A stretch of 64,000 nt of DNA from Salegentibacter salinarum (GTDB taxonomy: Bacteria; Bacteroidota; Bacteroidia; Flavobacteriales; Flavobacteriaceae): assembly GCF_900168115.1 (NCBI RefSeq), contig NZ_FUZC01000007.1, positions 186,001 to 250,000 on the forward strand, written 5' to 3'. Position numbers and translations under genes: made by a program. Position 1 is the stretch's first letter, and each line of letters starts with the position of its first letter. Positions 1 to 8,690 of the stretch are shown here, piece after piece. The notes under the pieces were generated by a model. That model was given only the letters and a program-made list of their open reading frames with translations, was not told the DNA's origin and ran no database searches.

Positions 1-696
1 GGTATCTAAAACTCCGGGAACCCGGCCAGAAATTTCTCTAATATCACCAATCATATCATCGTACATATGCTCGTCCATAACTTCGCCAAGCGCGGGCCGT
101 AAAATAAGATAGGCATTATATAAAATGAAACCGGATGCAAAAAGCGCAGCCCAATCATCGGCTGTTTCGTAACCTTTTCCCATAAAAAGTGCGATAGAAA
201 TTCCTATAAAAGCCATTAAAGAAGTAATGGCATCGCTGCGATGGTGCCAGGCATCAGCCTTTAGTGAGGTGCTTTTTGTTTCATCTCCTTTTTTAGAAAC
301 TTTTCTATAGAAATATTCCTTAATAATTATAATTACGGCAAGTACGATAAGCGTATAAGGCTCGGGAACTTTATGCGGAGTTCTAATGTGTTGTATACTT
401 TCGTAAGCGATCACGGTGGCCGACACCACTAAAAATCCCACTACGGCAAATGTCATTAAGGGTTCGGCCTTGCCGTGGCCATAGGGATGATTTTTATCTG
501 GAGGGCGACTCGAATATTTAAGCCCTAATAATACTAAAAACGACGAAAAAACATCGGTGGTAGATTCAATGGCATCGGCGATTAAGGCGTAAGAATTCCC
601 AAAAACCCCGGTTATAAATTTCGCAATAGCCAATAAAGCATTTCCTATAATGCTAAGCCAGGAGGCCTTTATTGCTTCATTGGTGTTTTGATCCAT
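1..696 (-). CDS. Cation diffusion facilitator (CDF) family transporter, 3' part beyond window
   Basis: The reading frame starts with ATG at 696 and runs 232 codons to the window edge without a stop, so the C-terminus is missing. The visible part has the CDF layout: an N-terminal membrane domain with the metal-site pattern A-D-A-x-E-S-T in TM2, the conserved N-H-P-Y-G-H-G-K loop, and the second metal motif A-W-H-H-R-S-D in TM5. These match FieF/CzcD-type inner-membrane proteins that export Zn2+, Fe2+ or other divalent metals in exchange for protons. The H-x-x-x-D motif in TM5 is common in zinc and iron members, but the substrate cannot be fixed. The next gene upstream in the same direction starts 80 bp away. 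A TAnnTTTG element lies at 717-724. Confidence 0.9.
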   Translation of the reverse strand, partial: MDQNTNEAIKASWLSIIGNALLAIAKFITGVFGNSYALIADAIESTTDVFSSFLVLLGLKYSSRPPDKNHPYGHGKAEPLMTFAVVGFLVVSATVIAYESIQHIRTPHKVPEPYTLIVLAVIIIIKEYFYRKVSKKGDETKSTSLKADAWHHRSDAITSLMAFIGISIALFMGKGYETADDWAALFASGFILYNAYLILRPALGEVMDEHMYDDMIGDIREISGRVPGVLDT

Positions 697-716
697 TGGG
701 TGTGTGGTTCAGACTG

Positions 717-724
717 CAAATTTA
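717..724 (-). promoter_or_regulatory. Flavobacterial -7 element for the CDF gene
   Basis: On the minus strand this reads TAAATTTG, an exact match to the Bacteroidetes TAnnTTTG -7 consensus. It lies about 20 bp before the ATG at 696. No TTG at the expected -33 distance was seen, so the call rests on one box. Confidence 0.45.
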
Positions 725-777
725 ATGGGAATAATATTATTCTCTGGGAATTAACCAGTGTTTCTTAAAAATCGTTT

Positions 778-1608
778 CTACCACCAAACGACAAAAAGCC
801 GTTCAAATTTATGGCCGGGTTTTTTTACCCAGATTAATGGTGCTTTTTTTCTTTGGAATGAATTTTCAATTTTAGTAATTATATCTGAATGATTTACCCA
901 GTTTTCACCGTGTTCCGGTAACATTGGCCAGTCTTGCTTTCTAGGGGCGTAAAACTGAAAATCGCGATATTCAGCTGAAATAAAATCTTTAAGATGAAGC
1001 CATATCCCCGCGACACAATCATTATTGATTTCCTGGAACTGTTTATCCTGAAGATGTTTGGGCACAAATAAACTGGCTTTAAAACAGGTTTGCTGAAGTA
1101 TTTCTTCCGCTTTTAATCCTAATGAATTTAATAGGTCTTTGGTGTCAGGTTTATAAAGTAAGGGAAACTGCTTTTCTCTTAGCTTTTCAGTTTTTTGCAA
1201 TAAAGTATCGCGGCGGTTGGGGCCTATCCAGCGCTTCATTTCTGTTGAAAAAGAAGGATCGTAAACATAAAATTTATAAACCATTTCAATATGAAAGACC
1301 TGCCGGGTAATTAAGTCTTCAAGCAGAAAATCGAGCTCTCCCAGGGTGATTTTATTGCGACTTATTTGCATATTTTCAGCCAACAATTTATAATTCAGGT
1401 TTTTTCTAATTATCCATTCAAAGAATCTTTCTACCCGCTTTCCCATTACAAAATTGGATGCAAGTGAAGGTAAATCTTCGGTGATGGGTTGCTTTAAAGG
1501 TTCTTCGATTTCAGGAAGTAAAAATTGATCTATCTTCAGAAATGAGTTCGTCCAAAGTGGAGGGGTTTTTAAAAATCCTTCAAATTGCTTAGCTGCACGA
1601 TTTTGCAT
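778..1608 (-). CDS. DUF1853 family protein
   Basis: The 276-aa soluble protein has no signal peptide or membrane segment. It matches my memory of DUF1853: an N-terminal G-K-R-V-E-R-F-F-E-W block near residue 55, then a core with L-G-E-L-D-F-L-L followed by H-I-E-M-V-Y-K-F-Y and W-I-G-P-N-R-R-D. The alternating acidic E-L-D, E-x-V-x-K and G-P-N-x-x-D residues recall a restriction-endonuclease-like (PD-(D/E)XK) fold, where such positions bind metal; that fold assignment is inference. Biological role is unknown. It stands alone between a transporter gene and a permease gene, all on the minus strand, with gaps of 81 and 43 bp. Confidence 0.75.
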   Translation of the reverse strand: MQNRAAKQFEGFLKTPPLWTNSFLKIDQFLLPEIEEPLKQPITEDLPSLASNFVMGKRVERFFEWIIRKNLNYKLLAENMQISRNKITLGELDFLLEDLITRQVFHIEMVYKFYVYDPSFSTEMKRWIGPNRRDTLLQKTEKLREKQFPLLYKPDTKDLLNSLGLKAEEILQQTCFKASLFVPKHLQDKQFQEINNDCVAGIWLHLKDFISAEYRDFQFYAPRKQDWPMLPEHGENWVNHSDIITKIENSFQRKKAPLIWVKKPGHKFERLFVVWW

Positions 1609-1651
1609 TCATATTATTTAGAGACCCGAAATAGTTTTGGAAGATTTAAAT

Positions 1652-2719
1652 CTAATCTTTCTCCTCATCTGTGCTCAATAGATATCCAAAAGGCTCTAAG
1701 GCAGGAACGTGATTAAAGACTACATTTAAAATTCCCAAAACCGGAATTGCCAGAATCATTCCCATAACACCCCAAATCATATTTCCCAAAATTATTGCCA
1801 GGATCACGAAAAACGGATGAATATCTACCTTATCTCCTACAATAAAGGGCTCTAAAACATAACTTTCAATAAATTGAACGAGGGTAAAAGTGAGGATTAC
1901 CCCAATTAAAATACTGGTTTCACCTTGTGTAAGGTAACCAAATATCAGGGCCAGTCCCATCCCGATAATATTTCCTATAAAAGGTATAAGAGTAAGGAAG
2001 GAAGCTATTACTGCAATTAAAATATAATTATTCACACCTGAAATTCCCAGGCCTATGCTGTAAAGAATGGAAAGTATTATAATTAAGATTAATTTCCCTC
2101 TTAAATAAAACTGGGCCACGCGCGCAGTTTCATCAATAATTTGTTTGACTTGCTTTTTTCGCTGATTTGAGAATAGTTTGAGAATAAATATTTTAAAGCG
2201 TCTTCGGTAATTAAGTAGGAAAAATATATAAATAAAAGTGAGTAAGTAATTACTTAAAAAACTGGTTACAGAATTAAGAAAATTAAAAGCCTGTTGCCCT
2301 GAATTTCCTCCAGAAGTGAGCATACTTTTTATATCATTTTCCTTTTTATATTCTTCCAGATCTTCGCTGCTTAAAGCTGTATGTTCGTAAGCATAGCTTT
2401 GCAGCTGTTCAATTTTTGGAGTCATGGTTTCTTTAATTTTATCCCAATCATCTACAAAATTTTTAATTTGGAATGAGAGTAAAATAAAGACTCCAAAAGA
2501 AAACAGGAGTAATAATACTGTACTTAAGAGCGATGAAAACAGCCGGTTTAGCTTGCCTTCCATAAGATTAGCCAATGGAATAAGCAGCAGGGCGAGAATT
2601 ATGGCAGTTACTAAAGGAGCAAGAAAGCCTTTGGCGTCAACCAGTCCTGTGAATAGAAAATAAGCCCCTACTATTAATGCCACAAGCGGGTAGAGCAATG
2701 TTTTTTGTGCCGAATTCAT
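1652..2719 (-). CDS. AI-2E family transporter (PerM/TqsA-like permease)
   Basis: The 355-aa polytopic membrane protein has two N-terminal hydrophobic segments, a charged soluble insert at about residues 80-135, then a cluster of C-terminal membrane helices. This is the usual architecture of the AI-2E family (former UPF0118/DUF20). The motif I-P-F-I-G-N-I-I-G-M near residue 245 and the G-D-K-V-D-I-H-P-F-F segment near 292 are family hallmarks. Members include the E. coli AI-2 exporter TqsA and Na+/H+ antiporters, so the name does not fix the substrate. No signalling genes are adjacent; it is probably monocistronic. Confidence 0.85.
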   Translation of the reverse strand: MNSAQKTLLYPLVALIVGAYFLFTGLVDAKGFLAPLVTAIILALLLIPLANLMEGKLNRLFSSLLSTVLLLLFSFGVFILLSFQIKNFVDDWDKIKETMTPKIEQLQSYAYEHTALSSEDLEEYKKENDIKSMLTSGGNSGQQAFNFLNSVTSFLSNYLLTFIYIFFLLNYRRRFKIFILKLFSNQRKKQVKQIIDETARVAQFYLRGKLILIIILSILYSIGLGISGVNNYILIAVIASFLTLIPFIGNIIGMGLALIFGYLTQGETSILIGVILTFTLVQFIESYVLEPFIVGDKVDIHPFFVILAIILGNMIWGVMGMILAIPVLGILNVVFNHVPALEPFGYLLSTDEEKD

Positions 2720-2794
2720 TTAAAGTTGGTTTAAAACTTTGAAGGTAGAAAAAGAAATTTAATTTTTATATTCTTCATTAAAATGAAATACATT

Positions 2795-3259
2795 TTAGTT
2801 ATAAACCGGCACATTCTCCTTTTCTACAAGATTTTTTAACGACTCCAGGTTTTCTTCCCAACCCGATTCACAATCAGAATAAAATTGATCTGCTTCAGAT
2901 TTATTAGGGAAACCGGAATGCTCTAATTTTAAGACACAATATTTAGTTTCACAGTGAATTCTAAATTTCACTTTAAATTTTGACTTAAATGGTAAATATT
3001 CATTGTCGGCTAAATAAATATAGTCACTTAAAGTAAGTTTTACGTGCGGTTTAAATTCTGAAATAGTAGCAGCAGCAATATAGTCGGCTTTATCAGGATT
3101 TTCTCCCCAGCTTAAAGCAAAAACACCATTTTCATCAGGAACCACAATGGCTTGAGAAGCGCCCCACCATTCTTTAATTAAATTTGGAGTTACGAGCGCT
3201 TTAAATACTTTACTTCCATTTTCGTTAATTCGAATTTCCTTATTGATTTTTCGGGACAT
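2795..3259 (-). CDS. SRPBCC / AHSA1-like domain protein
   Basis: The 154-aa protein begins with an amphipathic strand (I-N-K-E-I-R-I-N-E-N-G-S-K-V-F-K-A-L-V-T-P), followed by W-W-G-A near residue 32 and a W-E-E-N-L-E-S-L-K-x-L-V helix at the C-terminus. This is the pattern of START-like SRPBCC proteins in the AHSA1 (activator of Hsp90 ATPase) branch. Such stand-alone single-domain forms bind hydrophobic ligands or act in stress responses, but the role here is unknown. It is the last minus-strand gene before the divergent hemN, with 292 bp of A/T-rich intergenic sequence between them. Confidence 0.75.
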   Translation of the reverse strand: MSRKINKEIRINENGSKVFKALVTPNLIKEWWGASQAIVVPDENGVFALSWGENPDKADYIAAATISEFKPHVKLTLSDYIYLADNEYLPFKSKFKVKFRIHCETKYCVLKLEHSGFPNKSEADQFYSDCESGWEENLESLKNLVEKENVPVYN

Positions 3260-3551
3260 ATATTTGATTTTTAAATTAAACAGTGAAGCCGATAAAATTT
3301 CTCTCTTGAAAAGATATAAATGCGAATATTAAAAATTACCCACTTCCATTTGTTTATTTATTTAAATTTAAGAAAAATTAACAAGTTATATTATATAAAT
3401 CGTAATTATTAATTCTGAAAAATAAGGATTTCGCTTTTCTAGTATTGAAACCGGATGAAAAGGCAAATTAGTTGATTTTTTATACAGAACCTGATCTTAC
3501 TCATATCAAATAAGCCATGTGTATTTTATTTTTGTAAAAATCTATTGCTTT
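3260..3551. other. Divergent intergenic region upstream of hemN
   Basis: The 292 bp are very A/T-rich. The only promoter-like element is TATTTTTG at 3527-3534 on the plus strand, which matches the -7 consensus but would leave a leader of only about 10 nt before the ATG at 3552. I found no clean TTGAT-N4-ATCAA Fnr/Crp-type box, although hemN and cbb3 genes are often oxygen-regulated. No small ORF is convincing. Confidence 0.4.
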
Positions 3552-4907
3552 ATGTCTTCTAATTTTATTAGTAAATACAACGTTCCGGGGCCTCGATACA
3601 CCAGTTACCCAACGGTGCCATATTGGGACGATAATACATTTTCTACCAGTGCCTGGAAAAGCAGTTTAAAACGCAGCTTCAAAGGGAATAGGGAAATTAG
3701 TCTTTATATACACCTTCCGTTTTGTGAGAGCCTTTGTACTTTTTGTGGCTGTAATAAGCGAATTACCAAAAAACACTCGGTTGAAACTCCGTATATAGAA
3801 ACCGTATTGCGGGAATGGGATCTTTACCTGGAAGTGCTGGAAGAGAAACCAATTATTAGGGAAGTGCATCTTGGTGGTGGTACACCAACTTTTTTTGCTC
3901 CAGAGAATCTGAAACTTTTACTTAATATGCTATTTCGTAAAGCAGAAAGAGATTGTAAAGCAGAATTAAGTTTTGAGGGGCATCCTAATAATACGACCAA
4001 AGAACATTTAAAAGTCCTGGCAGAACTTGGTTTTAGACGAGTAAGTTACGGTGTACAGGATTATAGTGAGAAAGTTCAAAAAGCGATACATAGAATTCAA
4101 CCTTTTCAGAATGTGAAGAATGCCACCGAGCACGCCCGGGAAGCCGGTTTTACTTCGGTAGGGCATGATATTATTTTTGGTTTGCCATTTCAAACTAAAG
4201 ATGATATTATTGATACTATAGAAAAGACAAAGCAATTAATGCCAGATCGAATTGCGTTTTACAGTTATGCGCACGTACCATGGATAAAAGGAAACGGGCA
4301 GCGTGGCTTTAAAGATTCTGATCTTCCCGGGGGTGATGAAAAACGCGAAATGTACGAAACCGGGAAAAAAATGCTGGAAGATGCAGGGTATATAGAAATA
4401 GGAATGGATCATTTTGCCCTTAAAACCGATTCTCTTTATAAAGCGGTAGAAAATAAAACATTGCACAGGAATTTTATGGGCTACACCACTTCTTCTGGTG
4501 CATCTATGATTGGCTTGGGAGTTTCAGCAATTAGTGACAGCTGGTACGGCTTTGCCCAAAATGAAAAATCCGTTGAAACTTACCAGGAGCTTATTGCCAA
4601 CGGAATAATTCCGGTTTTCAGAGGGCATATTTTAAATGAAGAAGATCTTGTGATAAGAAAACACATTCTTAATTTAATGTGTCGCCTGGAAACCAGCTGG
4701 GCAGCACCCGAAGATTATTTTGAAGAATTACCCGACGTACTTATTAAATTAAGAGAAATGGAAGCAGACGGCCTCGTTATTTTTTCTGAAAAAGGATTAA
4801 CCATTCCCGAAAAGGGAAGACCTTTTGTTCGTAATATTTGTATGGCTTTCGATTTAAGAATGCAGGCACAGAAACCAAATACGCAATTATTTTCTATGAC
4901 AGTTTAA
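3552..4907 (+). CDS. hemN: Oxygen-independent coproporphyrinogen III oxidase (radical SAM)
   Basis: The 451-aa enzyme decarboxylates coproporphyrinogen III to protoporphyrinogen IX without oxygen, a late step in heme synthesis. The radical-SAM cluster motif C-E-S-L-C-T-F-C-G-C is near residue 60, after the N-terminal trip-wire segment Y-N-V-P-G-P-R-Y-T-S-Y-P-T that distinguishes true HemN. G-G-G-T-P-T-F and the C-terminal HemN domain follow. An upstream in-frame ATG at 3519 would add 11 hydrophobic residues, but the ATG at 3552 gives the canonical N-terminus and length. It faces the cbb3 oxidase cluster and shares a terminator with it, which fits a role in supplying heme for microaerobic respiration. 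Confidence 0.95.
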   Translation: MSSNFISKYNVPGPRYTSYPTVPYWDDNTFSTSAWKSSLKRSFKGNREISLYIHLPFCESLCTFCGCNKRITKKHSVETPYIETVLREWDLYLEVLEEKPIIREVHLGGGTPTFFAPENLKLLLNMLFRKAERDCKAELSFEGHPNNTTKEHLKVLAELGFRRVSYGVQDYSEKVQKAIHRIQPFQNVKNATEHAREAGFTSVGHDIIFGLPFQTKDDIIDTIEKTKQLMPDRIAFYSYAHVPWIKGNGQRGFKDSDLPGGDEKREMYETGKKMLEDAGYIEIGMDHFALKTDSLYKAVENKTLHRNFMGYTTSSGASMIGLGVSAISDSWYGFAQNEKSVETYQELIANGIIPVFRGHILNEEDLVIRKHILNLMCRLETSWAAPEDYFEELPDVLIKLREMEADGLVIFSEKGLTIPEKGRPFVRNICMAFDLRMQAQKPNTQLFSMTV

Positions 4908-4930
4908 TTTTAGTTTGAAAGTAGGAATGC

Positions 4931-4968
4931 AAAATAGTCCGTTTGGAAATTCCCAGACGGACTATTTT
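4931..4968. terminator. Bidirectional Rho-independent terminator between hemN and the cbb3 operon
   Basis: A near-perfect 16-bp stem (AAAATAGTCCGTTTGG paired with its complement, one G-T wobble) has a 6-nt loop and T-rich flanks on both sides. It starts 23 bp after the hemN stop and lies 35 bp past the end of the 44-aa minus-strand ORF, so it can end transcription from both directions. Confidence 0.85.
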
Positions 4969-5003
4969 ATTTTTATGGGGATTATTTTTTCCAAATTCAG
5001 TTT

Positions 5004-5138
5004 TTATTCTTTGTCATTTCCGCTGCCTATCATATTTAAAACAATAAGCACCAAACCGGCACAAACAACAACAAACATAGCGATTAGGAATGTTCCCAGT
5101 TCCCAATTTACCAACGCAAGAGTTTCAAATAAGTTCAT
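5004..5138 (-). CDS. 44-aa single-TM small protein at the end of the cbb3 operon (unannotated type)
   Basis: An ATG at 5138 opens a 44-codon frame ending in TAA at 5004. The product starts M-N-L-F-E-T-L-A-L-V-N-W and has one strongly hydrophobic helix (about residues 15-37, A-M-F-V-V-V-C-A-G-L-V-L-I-V-L-N) followed by a polar G-S-G-N-D-K-E tail. It begins 15 bp after the stop of the SafE/UreH-like gene on the same strand and is followed by the shared terminator, so it is probably the last gene of the cco transcript. I do not recognise the family. Small single-helix proteins such as CcoQ and CcoS are normal in cbb3 assembly, so a role as a small subunit or assembly factor is plausible but inferred. 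Confidence 0.7.
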   Translation of the reverse strand: MNLFETLALVNWELGTFLIAMFVVVCAGLVLIVLNMIGSGNDKE

Positions 5139-5153
5139 AACAAGTGTTTTAGG

Positions 5154-5855
5154 TTAATGGCAGCTTTGCGCTGCTGTAATTTCCGGAGTTATTTCCATAG
5201 GGGAGAGGTATGGAATTCCGAGTCCCATTCCTCTAAGTATAAACAGCAATCCCATTATTACCACAAACACAGGAACCGCTTTTCTAATTTTTGATCTAAG
5301 ATTAAGGTTAATAAAATTCCCCAAGTAAATTGCGGCAGTCATTAAAGGCACCGTTCCCAGGCCAAAAAGTGCCATATACAAACTGCCTTCTAAAGCTGTT
5401 CCCGAAGCTATAGCTCCAAAAACTGCCATATAAACGAGTCCGCAGGGAAGAAATCCATTTAAAAATCCAATGGTATAAAAAGTATCGGGTGATTTTTGTT
5501 TTAGCTGTTTACCCAGGTTACTTTTTACTTTTGAAACAATTTTGAAAATTAATTTTGAACCGTTGTAGTCACTGAATTTTTTATACGGAATAAGGATCAC
5601 TACAATCATTAAAACTCCCACTAAAATTGAAAGTTGCTGCTGAAGCCCAAATAGTCTGAAACTTTTGCCAAGTAGGCCAAATAAAATTCCAATGAGGGCA
5701 TAAGAACTTATTCGTCCAAAATGATAAAGAGAAATCTGGCCTAATTTTTTAAAGCTATTTTTATGATCTACCGGCAATAAAAAGGCAATAGGACCGCACA
5801 TTCCCACGCAATGAAAACTTCCTAAAAGTCCGAATATTAATGCCGAAATCCACAT
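5154..5855 (-). CDS. SafE / UreH-like membrane protein of the cbb3 cluster
   Basis: The 233-aa protein has about six membrane helices and opens with G-S-F-H-C-V-G-M-C-G-P-I, the hallmark of the 'sulfite exporter TauE/SafE' UreH_2 (cytochrome c biogenesis transmembrane) family. The Cys and His residues of this motif are thought to handle heavy metals. A second motif, N-G-F-L-P-C-G-L-V-Y, is near residue 133. Family members often sit next to ccoGHIS and are suspected of copper or heme handling during cbb3 assembly; that role is inference from context. The start codon directly abuts the ccoH stop (TAA-ATG), which suggests translational coupling. Confidence 0.85.
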   Translation of the reverse strand: MWISALIFGLLGSFHCVGMCGPIAFLLPVDHKNSFKKLGQISLYHFGRISSYALIGILFGLLGKSFRLFGLQQQLSILVGVLMIVVILIPYKKFSDYNGSKLIFKIVSKVKSNLGKQLKQKSPDTFYTIGFLNGFLPCGLVYMAVFGAIASGTALEGSLYMALFGLGTVPLMTAAIYLGNFINLNLRSKIRKAVPVFVVIMGLLFILRGMGLGIPYLSPMEITPEITAAQSCH

Positions 5856-6302
5856 TTAGTAAACTATTTCATTTTTATATAAATAGGGAGTTTCTTCATA
5901 TTCCCAGTGAATATTGATATTCCAACGCCCATTAACCAGGTTTTTATCAGAAATAAAAATTTGATGTGAGGTTAATTCAAGCGGGATATTAAAATCAAGT
6001 TCAGCATCAGAAGGGCGATAAAAATTTAAATTTCCTGAAATTTTAGAAAGTTCCAGGTTTTTAGGAAATTCTACGATCCACCCATCTTTTACTCGGCGAT
6101 CACTAATATTTTCTTCCAGGGAAAATGCATTATTTTCTGCATCAATTTCCTCCTGGTAATGCAATTCCTTTTGGTAGTATTCTTCAGTTACCAAATCGTG
6201 GTCAAACTTGGTATCAGTGAGCATATTAATCACTAAATACATTATGAAAGTGATAAAAAGTGCCATTCCAATCACAATTCCTGTTCCCCAGTTTATTTTC
6301 AT
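5856..6302 (-). CDS. ccoH: FixH/CcoH family cbb3 assembly protein
   Basis: The 148-aa protein has one N-terminal membrane anchor (W-G-T-G-I-V-I-G-M-A-L-F-I-T-F-I-M-Y) followed by a periplasmic domain that includes the Y-Y-x-K-E-L-x-Y-Q-E-E-I-D segment typical of FixH/CcoH. FixH helps mature or stabilise cbb3 oxidase, together with the copper ATPase CcoI. It lies between ccoG and the SafE-like gene. The 66 bp upstream hold a degenerate intergenic repeat, so part of its transcription could be separate from ccoG. Confidence 0.85.
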   Translation of the reverse strand: MKINWGTGIVIGMALFITFIMYLVINMLTDTKFDHDLVTEEYYQKELHYQEEIDAENNAFSLEENISDRRVKDGWIVEFPKNLELSKISGNLNFYRPSDAELDFNIPLELTSHQIFISDKNLVNGRWNINIHWEYEETPYLYKNEIVY

Positions 6303-6368
6303 CTTTTTCTGTATTTACTTGATATTCGAGATTTAATATTTCGAGGCTTAGCTCGATATTGATTATTT

Positions 6369-7784
6369 TTAATTAAAACTACGTGGCCCCATAAACATCG
6401 TACTGGTTGTTTCTATTAACCTGCCACCGCTGTAAACCCCAATTTTTAGTTTTTCCTTTTCGTCTTCCAATACTGCTGTATGAATTTCAATAAAGAGGGT
6501 TCCTTCAGTTAATTCCTGTCCCGGCACGGTAATATTTGAAGTCTTTACAGGTTTTATTTCTCCTTTATGAGACAATAATCTAAATTCAATATCTTCAAAA
6601 TCGGCTGTAGTTTTATTTACCAGTTTATAGGTAAAAACATTGCTCACTATGTTATCGGCTTTTCGTTCGTATAACTGGCCGGGCAATCTTAAAATTCTCG
6701 CTTCCACTTCACTCCTTATAAATAACATCCCAACCAAAACTGCGGTTAAAATTCCTAAAACAATACTGTAGCCTTTTAACCGGGGCGTGAACTTGAATTT
6801 TGCTTTCTTTTCAATATTTTCTTCGCTGGCATACCTGATTAAGCCTTTTGGAAGATCTACGGCTTCCATCATACTATCGCAGGCATCTATACAAGCCGTA
6901 CAGTTTATACATTCCAACTGCGTTCCGTTCCTAATATCTATTCCCGTAGGACAAACCTGCACGCATTGGAAACAATCTATACAATCACCTTTTCCAGTTT
7001 CTACACGGCTTTCATTTTTCTTGAATTTCGCCCTTCCTTTTTCTTTTTCACCGCGTTTGTGATCGTAGGCTACTACTATGGATTTATTATCCAGAAGTAC
7101 GCCCTGAAGTCTACCGTAAGGGCAGGCTATTACACAAACCTGTTCTCTAAACCAGGCAAAAACAAAATAGAATACCGCAGTGAAAATCAATAAGGAAATA
7201 AAAGTGCTTAAATGATTAAGTGGGCCATCGGTTACGTATTGTATTAAACGGTCACTTCCAATTAAATAAGCAAGGAAAACATTGGCAATTAGAAAAGAGA
7301 TTACAAAGAACAAAAACCATTTTAAAGAACGTTTTCTAATTTTTTCTGCATCCCATTTTTGTTTTTCCAGGCGCATTTGTTTTCCGCGATCGCCTTCAAT
7401 CCAGTATTCAATTCTGCGGAAAACCATTTCCATAAAAATGGTCTGGGGGCAAAACCAACCACAAAAAATCCTACCAAATGCTACGGTAAAGAGGATGATA
7501 AAGACCACCCCAATTACCATCATAATTACAAAAATGTGAAAATCCTGTGGCCAGAAAGGAAACCCGAAAATATTGAAACGCCTTTCCAGGATATTGAACA
7601 TCATAAATTGATTGCCGTTTATTTTTACAAACGGAGCGGCAAAAAGTAAAATGAGCAATACATAGCTTACATATTTTCTATACTCATAAAATCTTCCTGA
7701 AGGTTTCTTCGGAAAAACCCACAGTCTTTTACCCCTGTCGTCTGCAGTGGCAATACTATCCCTGAATTCTTCCTTATTTTCCAA
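6369..7784 (-). CDS. ccoG: Cytochrome c oxidase accessory protein CcoG (FixG)
   Basis: The 471-aa protein has several N-terminal membrane helices including the G-W-F-C-P-Q-T motif, then a ferredoxin-like 2x[4Fe-4S] domain (C-I-D-C-F-Q-C-V-Q-V-C-P near residue 266 and C-I-N-C-T-A-C-I-D-A-C-D near 292), and an Ig-like C-terminal domain. CcoG is reported to act as a cupric reductase that supplies Cu(I) for cbb3 assembly. No ATG is available before residue 61, so translation must start at the TTG at 7784, which is preceded by an AAGGA-like site. It begins 24 bp after ccoP. Confidence 0.95.
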   Translation of the reverse strand: MENKEEFRDSIATADDRGKRLWVFPKKPSGRFYEYRKYVSYVLLILLFAAPFVKINGNQFMMFNILERRFNIFGFPFWPQDFHIFVIMMVIGVVFIILFTVAFGRIFCGWFCPQTIFMEMVFRRIEYWIEGDRGKQMRLEKQKWDAEKIRKRSLKWFLFFVISFLIANVFLAYLIGSDRLIQYVTDGPLNHLSTFISLLIFTAVFYFVFAWFREQVCVIACPYGRLQGVLLDNKSIVVAYDHKRGEKEKGRAKFKKNESRVETGKGDCIDCFQCVQVCPTGIDIRNGTQLECINCTACIDACDSMMEAVDLPKGLIRYASEENIEKKAKFKFTPRLKGYSIVLGILTAVLVGMLFIRSEVEARILRLPGQLYERKADNIVSNVFTYKLVNKTTADFEDIEFRLLSHKGEIKPVKTSNITVPGQELTEGTLFIEIHTAVLEDEKEKLKIGVYSGGRLIETTSTMFMGPRSFN

Positions 7785-7808
7785 AACTTTTCCTTCTTAA
7801 GATTTAAT

Positions 7809-8690
7809 TTATTCGGTTTCTCCTTCCCAAACTTCTCCTTCAGGTGCTTTTGCATCTGGCGGATTGGTACCCTGCAGGCTTAATACATAGCTGGATACCT
7901 GGGCAATTTCCTGAGCATTTAATTCAGATTTCCAGGCCACCATTCCTTTTCCGTCACGGCCTCCTTCAGAAACTGTTTGAAAAACATTGCTAATTCCACC
8001 TCCAAGAATCCAATGATCATCGGTAAGGTTAGGACCAATAGCACCACCACCATCGGCACGATGACAGGCCATACAGCTTGCCATATAAATGGATTCCCCC
8101 GCTTCTAAATCGGCAGCATCAGTTAACAACTCTACAGAAGAGGCGTCAATGAGATCTGGATTTGCAGCTTTGTAGGCTTCAATTTCTTCTTCGGCTACGG
8201 CAACAGAGGCCAGGTATTCTTCTGTTTGGTTTTCCCCATCAAAAATGTGGTAGTAAGCCATATACACAAAAGCAAATACAATACTCACGTAAAACCCATA
8301 AAGCCACCAGGCGGGAAGATCGTTGTCCAGTTCTTTTATACCATCGTAATTGTGATCTAAAAGAATTTCTTCTTCTTTCTCTACAGGCTGTTGATTTAGC
8401 ATTTTCTTATAGAACTTCTTTAAGCCTATAAATTGCTTATCAGATTTCTCAATTTTCAACTTGGTGTAATGTTGCTGGGCTTCAGAATTCATGCTTTTAA
8501 AAACCATATTTTCTAAAGCTGCTATAGAAATTTCTATGGCTACAGCAATCACGAGAACTACACCTAAAACCCACCAAATAACCGGGTATTCTTCAATTGC
8601 CCACCCGCTTTCGGTTTCTATGGTTAATTCTATTAAAACCAGGGCAAGAATCAAAAACCCAAGAATTCTTAAATATCCTACTGTTTTCAT
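7809..8690 (-). CDS. ccoP: cbb3-type cytochrome c oxidase subunit III (CcoP), single-heme form
   Basis: The 293-aa protein has two N-terminal hydrophobic segments, a soluble linker, the CcoP N-terminal domain motif L-D-H-N-Y-D-G-I-K-E-L-D-N-D-L-P-x-W-W with a third TM, and a C-terminal cytochrome c domain. Only one c-heme motif is present, C-M-A-C-H near residue 205, with its distal Met probably in G-M-V-A-W. Proteobacterial CcoP normally carries two hemes. The start overlaps the ccoQ stop by 4 bp, showing translational coupling. It is part of the membrane-bound high-affinity terminal oxidase and passes electrons towards CcoO. Confidence 0.93.
   Translation of the reverse strand: MKTVGYLRILGFLILALVLIELTIETESGWAIEEYPVIWWVLGVVLVIAVAIEISIAALENMVFKSMNSEAQQHYTKLKIEKSDKQFIGLKKFYKKMLNQQPVEKEEEILLDHNYDGIKELDNDLPAWWLYGFYVSIVFAFVYMAYYHIFDGENQTEEYLASVAVAEEEIEAYKAANPDLIDASSVELLTDAADLEAGESIYMASCMACHRADGGGAIGPNLTDDHWILGGGISNVFQTVSEGGRDGKGMVAWKSELNAQEIAQVSSYVLSLQGTNPPDAKAPEGEVWEGETE

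Noticed and set aside
3440-3551. Fnr-type operator upstream of hemN
   Set aside because: TTGAT and ATCAA pieces exist but with the wrong spacing for TTGAT-N4-ATCAA.
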